Source: Balanoglossus misakiensis
Taxonomy: Eukaryota; Hemichordata
NCBI GenBank assembly: GCA_040954595.2
Contig: CM082586.2
Coordinates: 9,734,001-9,798,000, forward strand
Length of the DNA stretch: 64,000 nucleotides
Reading direction: 5' to 3'
In this document: positions 59,874 through 64,000 of the stretch, piece after piece
Layout: every line of letters begins with the position of its first letter
Position numbering within the stretch: the stretch's first letter is position 1
The notes under the pieces: model-generated
What the model saw: the letters and a program-made list of their open reading frames with translations, nothing else
Database searches by the model: none
Told to the model about the DNA's origin: nothing
Position numbers and translations under genes: made by a program

Positions 59874-60870
59874 CAAATTTTGGCATAATTGTGCACTTTG
59901 GATTAAAAGCATGAAACTTGGTACACTTATGCATTGAGCCATGGCGGCCATTTTCTGATATGGAACCAACATGACAGCGCCCTCTAGTGGCCAGAAACAT
60001 ACATTGATACTTTAAAATTGTGCACTTCCGGTTAAAAGAATTAAATTTGCTACAATTATTCATTGACCCATGGCGGACATTTTCCAATATGGATCCCAAA
60101 AGACAGCGCCCTCTAGTGGCTAGAAACTGACATTTACTCTTTTCCCCCATTAATGACACTTTTTGGGCAAGTTTAACACTCAGAGACAGGAATGTGGGTT
60201 GTAAAACATGCTTGCTGTCATACATTCCTTTGGATATTATCCTAATCCTGATGTACATATATCAAATCAATCTTGTATGTTACTAATTGAACGATTTGCT
60301 CTTCGAAATAACAGAACCAGTTGAATACACAAAGTCATGCAAAGGGGTAAGACAACACTTCTTCTCCAGAAAGTCAAGGGTTCTCGAGAATACAGGCAGC
60401 TCCTAAAGAACATGTGCTATGAGAAACCTAGCAAAGCTATATCAAATCAACAGAATCCCAGTGGAAATCAAGTTGAACAACTCTTAGTCAAGCCCAAGAA
60501 AAGAGTCAACCTCAGGAAATCAGTTGCAAAAAGTCATGCACATGTTTCTGTAGGTGCTTTAGGTCTAGTCGTACAGCACTGCTCTTTGTTTCTGTCATCA
60601 AGATTGATCTGATACATGTACATCAGGATTAGGATAATATACACATCAATGTATGGTAGCAAGCATGTTTTACAACCCACATTCCTGTTTCAAGTGTTAC
60701 AAATGACCAAAAAGTGCCATTAATGGGGGGAAAAGTGTGAATGTCAGTTTCTGGCCACAAGAGGGCGCTGTCATTTCGGAACCATATCATATAATGGCCG
60801 CCATGGGTCAATGCATAAGTGTACCAAGTTTCATGCTTTTAACCCAAAGTGCATGATTTTTTGGTTAACT
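59874..60870. mobile_element. Foldback element with ~260-bp arms
   Basis: The right arm (about 60,602-60,865) is the reverse complement of about 60,014-60,275: shared phrases include ATCCTAATCCTGATGTACAT, GGGTTGTAAAACATGCTTGC, CCCCCATTAATG, ACAGCGCCCTCTAGTGGC and CATGGCGG. The outer half of the left arm is present twice (59,874-59,995 and 60,014-60,125). The 326-bp loop holds an ORF (60,337-60,609). The long minus-strand frame across the left arm (59,776-60,258) simply translates the duplicated arm and is not a gene. Confidence 0.85.
60337..60609 (+). CDS. Small ORF in the foldback loop, possibly a captured exon
   Basis: 91 codons starting MQRGKTTLLLQKVKGSREYR. Residues about 10-72 are basic and polar with no repeats (NMCYEKPSKAISNQQ, then KPKKRVNLRKSVAKSH) and look protein-like. 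An acceptor-like TTCGAAATAACAG ends at about 60,313 and a donor-like TTCT|GTAGGT lies near 60,553. I recognise no family. Its exact placement between the inverted arms suggests cargo, but its coding status is unproven. Confidence 0.35.
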
Positions 60871-60930
60871 GCCCTACTACAAATCTAGGCACCTACAATG
60901 GCCTTGCATGGAGAGGCCCACACCCTACAG

Positions 60931-61426
60931 AAGTGCAGACTCTAGCTTTGTCGGAAGCATCGCAGAAGTGATAAGTTTAGGGTTTAGCTGCGGAACCGAT
61001 CGCTCTATATGTACACGCTCGGTCGCCGATGATCTCTCCCGATCACATTTTCTGTCATTAAAAATTAATGACAATGGAACACTTTCTGTGATTGTTGATG
61101 GTAAAACAGTTCCGTTGGAACAACATGGATTTCCACAGCACATACCTGCTACAACAGAAAGTCTAGAAATCATGAATGTCTTTCTTCAAAGAGTGCATAT
61201 CTGCACAGGTGTTCCCAAGCGCAGCCATTATCATATCATGTTCGCCAAAACCATTACTGTTGAGACTAATCACGGTGAAACTGCGGCTGGTAACTACAAG
61301 CAGATCATCAGGGATGTTCGCTGTTCCCTCCTCCTTCCTGTGACCAGTTATGGCCGTACTTGCCGAAGATGCCAAAAAACGTACGACTACGTCAGCCAAA
61401 AAACAACCAACAAAGTGTCCCAACAG
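60931..61426 (+). CDS. Exon of an uncharacterised protein with a CxxC motif
   Basis: A frame open from 60,908 to 61,471. I prefer an exon bounded by acceptor CACACCCTACAG (to 60,930) and donor CAACAG|GTAATA (61,426). Recognisable stretches: SADSSFVGSIAEVISLGFSC, KINDNGTLSVIVDGKTV, GTNHGET-like polar turns, then IIRDVRCSLLLPVTSYGRTC immediately followed by RRCQKTYDYVSQ. The C-x12-C-x2-C arrangement is like the zinc-binding part of uncharacterised, often transposon-linked invertebrate proteins; that is from memory and tentative. No 3' exon follows before the convergent PHD gene ends at 61,636, so the copy seems truncated. Part of it (61,118-61,180) recurs at 63,938-64,000. Confidence 0.5.
61118..61180 (+). 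repeat. 63-bp direct repeat, copy 1 (inside the CxxC exon)
   Basis: Matches 63,938-64,000 at 62 of 63 positions (G at 61,127 versus A at 63,947), with a constant offset of 2,820 bp. Similarity starts abruptly at GAACAACAT. The second copy is cut by the window end, so the full length is unknown. Confidence 0.95.
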
Positions 61427-61635
61427 GTAATACTAACATATCATAGAATGCAATGCATCGAACATTATTGATTTGCATGTTACGTATAGTTCTATAGTGG
61501 ATGTAGAATCCCGGAGAGACTAATATGATCACATGGTACATTTCATAAACAGAATACTTTAATTTCTTGTAAATATGAAATACAGTGAATAAATAAAATG
61601 TATCGGCAGTGCAAAATGTAAACCAACAGTGGAGT

Positions 61636-63342
61636 TCATTCCCCACACCTCATACATTTAAATGGAAGGTCACTATCATTTGCGTGTCCCATGTACTCAG
61701 TGAGGGATAAACCAGAACATTCCTGGTGCAGCCACCCAAGACAAGCATCACACTGAATCCACGCTTCTCCACTGACGTACGAATCCCCACACATGCAACA
61801 CTCGCTCTCTGAACTCCCTCTTTTCTTCTTGATGGTTTTTCCCTTACCCTTTCCTTTGCCCTTCCCTTTCCCAACCCGTCCTGCACATGCCGACTGGGTG
61901 GCCGTGACTGACTGTGTTGTAGAGACATTTATCGCTTTTCTTTTTTGGATTTCCACGCGATGGGCTGACGATTTTGCACGACCAATCTTATCTAGCAGCG
62001 ATTTCCTATATTGATTATTTGCGATGCGGAAATATCGCCGAACAATATCATTGAACAATTCAACTATTACTCCAGACTCTATGTCAACAAACAGGCGTTT
62101 CCAAGCACTCTGCAAATTTACGTCACCGAGCAACTTATTTTCGGCGTGACTAATAACTTTGCCCCCAAAGACATTCAAAGCTTTCCAACTCCACACGTCG
62201 TCTTTCTACTTGACAAAAAAAGTCAAAGGCATTGTCAGAAATATGCTGAAGCGACCGTCTTATGTTTTGTCGCCTGACTGTCTCTTCCAAGCTAGATTTT
62301 TCAGACGATATTTCGAGAAGCTCAGACTCTGAAGCTTCTAACATACTTAACAAACCCAGTGTTGCTCTGCATTTCTCGTACTTAGCACGGTCACTAGACA
62401 AATTTCTTCTCAATTCAGCAGTGACTGAATATTTTGCTTTGGCAACACATCGGCCACCCAGATACCGCAGCTTTCCCAACCCACTTTCTGATGATCGGAA
62501 TGTCGCTGATCTCGGAATGTCTACTTTCTCTACCTGATCCCGTAGAATTTTCTCTTCTACGTGTTTGAACACCCTTGCTCTGAGTGCATCAGCAATGTTC
62601 ATTACACTGGCATACTCGTCCGTGTTCGGTTGGTGTCCCAGGAGATCACAGACTGAATTGTTGAACTCATCGGATTTAACAAACCGATCATATGTCTTGA
62701 GGAGAGAGGTCAACTCCTTTGTGTCCGGCTCTACCAGAGATTGTACCTTGCTCAATAAATTTGATGTAATAAAATTACAAAAAAATTGCAATTTGCTTTC
62801 GTTTTCTGGTAATAACAACCGGGTCATAATTTCCCTTTTCTTTTTTCTTCTTTCTGTGTTCGACGTTAATTTGGACTGGAGGTTGAGTACCACATCTCGA
62901 CCGTTAATTTCGCCTTCTTTATGCTGTAGTGCAGGCGTTTCAGCCTCGGAATCCTTCCATGATGGCCCAGCATTCGATGTTGTTCCGAGCGAGTCATCGG
63001 AACTGCCGCCAACGACCGATTCCTGCTGGCTGCCAACTTGAATGTCTCCAGTTTCTGAATTACGAAATTACCATAATGAATTTTATATATGGGTCGAACA
63101 ATAAAAGAAGCCAGGCACTCTTCTAATTTATGATATTACAATACGAAAATACCTAAAATCTGTAACATTTTTATGATCTAAAGATCGCTTTCGATTACCT
63201 TGCATCAGGAGGTCAATTTCCTGCAGTTCTTTATCATTAAAATCACTGTCATCGTCACTACAGTCTTCTACAATGGGTGTTGCCATAGCGCCTTCATCGC
63301 CTGGGTCTTTGTTATCGTCATCTATTTCTTCAGTCTGATCTT
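61636..63342 (-). CDS. PHD-finger protein gene, one frameshift, 5' end not resolved
   Basis: Two exons: 63,342-63,199 and 63,054-61,636. Acceptor TTTGTTTACAG opens the first; donor CAAG|GTAATC and acceptor CGTAATTCAG join the second in phase. Parts in order: an acidic region (EEIDDDNKDPGDEG, CSDDDSDFNDKEL), a long helical region of about 300 residues (for example KLTSNTERRKKKREIMTRLL, GLGKLRYLGGRCVAKAKYSV), a second helical block with WSWKALNVFGGKVISHAENK, a basic GK-repeat linker, and a C-terminal PHD finger. PHD ligands: ECCMCGDS, QCDACLGWLHQECSG, FKCMRC (Cys4-His-Cys3). PHD fingers usually read histone H3 tails, so a nuclear chromatin role is likely. A single extra A (TTT on the plus strand at 62,203-62,205) breaks the frame; with one base fewer the segments join as QVEDDVWSW. 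The first coding exon lies upstream and I could not fix it. Confidence 0.72.
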
Positions 63343-63686
63343 CTGTAAACAAAACATTCAGGATAAGGTAGAATTACGAATACACTGTTAAAGAACATGT
63401 ATGACACCTTTGGTTTTGGTGTTTAATGTATGATTCATTTGCAACATGCTTCATTTCGTAATGACAGATGAAAAAACAAATCGATTATTGACCATCGACT
63501 GCAATCCCAACTGAACGGAGGCCATATGTTGGACGATGTCACGGTTGTTTCCTTTGATCTTTGCCGAAAATTTCTGTCCACGCCCATCTTGTCTATTTCG
63601 CTACGGGGTCTTATTCAAAACCTAATCACGTAGCGATAATATTCCGCCAGGTGTTATCTCATTAATATTCATAAGAATGACAAAGG
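63343..63686. other. Gap between the PHD gene and the TATA promoter
   Basis: The missing first exon(s) of the minus-strand PHD gene may lie here, in which case it would be a divergent promoter. No convincing minus-strand exon could be chosen; a short frame starting MASVQLGLQSMVNN at about 63,523 is possible. Confidence 0.35.
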
Positions 63687-63694
63687 TATAAAAG
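63687..63694 (+). promoter_or_regulatory. TATA box for the gene starting at 63,762
   Basis: TATAAAAG inside AAGGTATAAAAGAAG, 68 bp before the ATG, with a plausible initiator region (GTGTCATTTCC, about 63,716-63,726) about 30 bp downstream. It is the only clear TATA-type promoter in the window next to a well-formed ORF start. Confidence 0.65.
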
Positions 63695-63761
63695 AAGAAC
63701 AGGGCAGAAGACTCTGTGTCATTTCCTCGCACAGTCAGGGCAGTCTCCACCGGTATAGAAC

Positions 63762-64000
63762 ATGGCTTCGAGACAAGACGTAGCTGCTCAGAAAACCACT
63801 TCCAACGTAGCTGTAGACGCTGCCTCACGAAGTTCGGCAGCCCAGCAGCCAACTCGGGGAACGGCCACTGATTCTGATATCGCACAAGCTTTTGTGGACG
63901 CCCATCGAATTACACCTTACGCGAGTCAAGGCGTAAAGAACAACATAGATTTCCACAGCACATACCTGCTACAACAGAAAGTCTAGAAATCATGAATGTC
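63762..64000 (+). CDS. Start of an uncharacterised gene, runs off the window
   Basis: ATG at 63,762 opens MASRQDVAAQKTTSNVAVDA, an Ala/Ser/Thr/Gln-rich low-complexity start, continuing ATDSDIAQAFVDAHRITPYA. The frame stops at 63,986, but only after entering a 63-bp block (63,938-64,000) that matches 61,118-61,180 in another frame. Either an intron boundary lies near 63,930-63,947 (a possible acceptor AACATAG at 63,947) or the gene has been joined to a copy of the 60.9-kb exon. Well-formed TATA and 5' UTR argue for a real gene start. No family recognised. Confidence 0.5.
63938..64000 (+). repeat. 63-bp direct repeat, copy 2 (window edge)
   Basis: Same orientation as copy 1 but read in a different frame by the ORF from 63,762. 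It extends to the last base visible. Confidence 0.95.

Noticed and set aside
59776-60258. 160-codon minus-strand ORF
   Set aside because: It translates the duplicated arm of a foldback element; its two halves are the same repeat.

Overview
The window looks like nuclear DNA of an invertebrate animal, probably marine. It is AT-rich and has short exons with GT-AG introns, non-LTR and DNA transposons, a tRNA-headed SINE, foldback elements and two very large satellite fields. I cannot fix the phylum; lancelet, hemichordate, mollusc and cnidarian genomes all carry repeats and protein families of these kinds. Roughly two thirds of the window is repetitive and most short open frames are accidents inside repeats.

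Layout. 1-5.7 kb: mostly unrecognised AT-rich DNA with two weak ORFs. 5.7-6.26 kb: a 140-bp tandem repeat. 6.5-22.5 kb: a satellite field that alternates a ~750-bp 'core' (about ten copies) with arrays of a 116-bp monomer, interrupted at 18.3-19.95 kb by another element carrying a CGTC-rich minisatellite and a ~146-bp tandem array. 22.6-23.2 kb: micro/minisatellites. 23.3-24.1 kb: a dispersed repeat whose second copy lies at 46.4-47.0 kb. 24.8-43.1 kb: an 18-kb satellite of ~180-197-bp monomers in higher-order units of 1,527 bp and 1,260 bp, with a further ~3.83-kb-spaced duplication. 43.1-47.3 kb: decayed duplicated modules, a SINE, a hairpin element and a TTAA-flanked MITE.

The centrepiece is 47,348-58,247. 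These 10,900 bp are bounded by perfect 27-bp terminal inverted repeats and flanked on both sides by TTAA, so I read them as one DNA transposon. It carries two convergent genes, each starting about 300 bp inside its own terminus and ending 32 bp apart near 53.9 kb. The left gene (+) resembles a family of transposase-like proteins, possibly Kolobok-type. It is broken by an A8 frameshift, by a LINE fragment flanked by ~190-bp direct repeats, and by loss of its central region. The right gene (-) has an intact four-exon frame of 359 codons: an RG-rich repeat domain followed by the complete cysteine-rich C-terminal 'ballast' domain known from vertebrate P2X7 receptors. Two MITEs share the transposon's left end; one is nested inside it and the other has paralogous empty sites that confirm TTAA insertion.

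58.3-64 kb: a foldback element with a small ORF in its loop (59.9-60.9 kb), an unrecognised exon with a CxxC motif (60.93-61.43 kb), a PHD-finger gene on the minus strand with one frameshift (61.6-63.3 kb), and the TATA-driven start of a plus-strand gene at 63,762. The end of that last ORF repeats 63 bp of the 60.9-kb exon.
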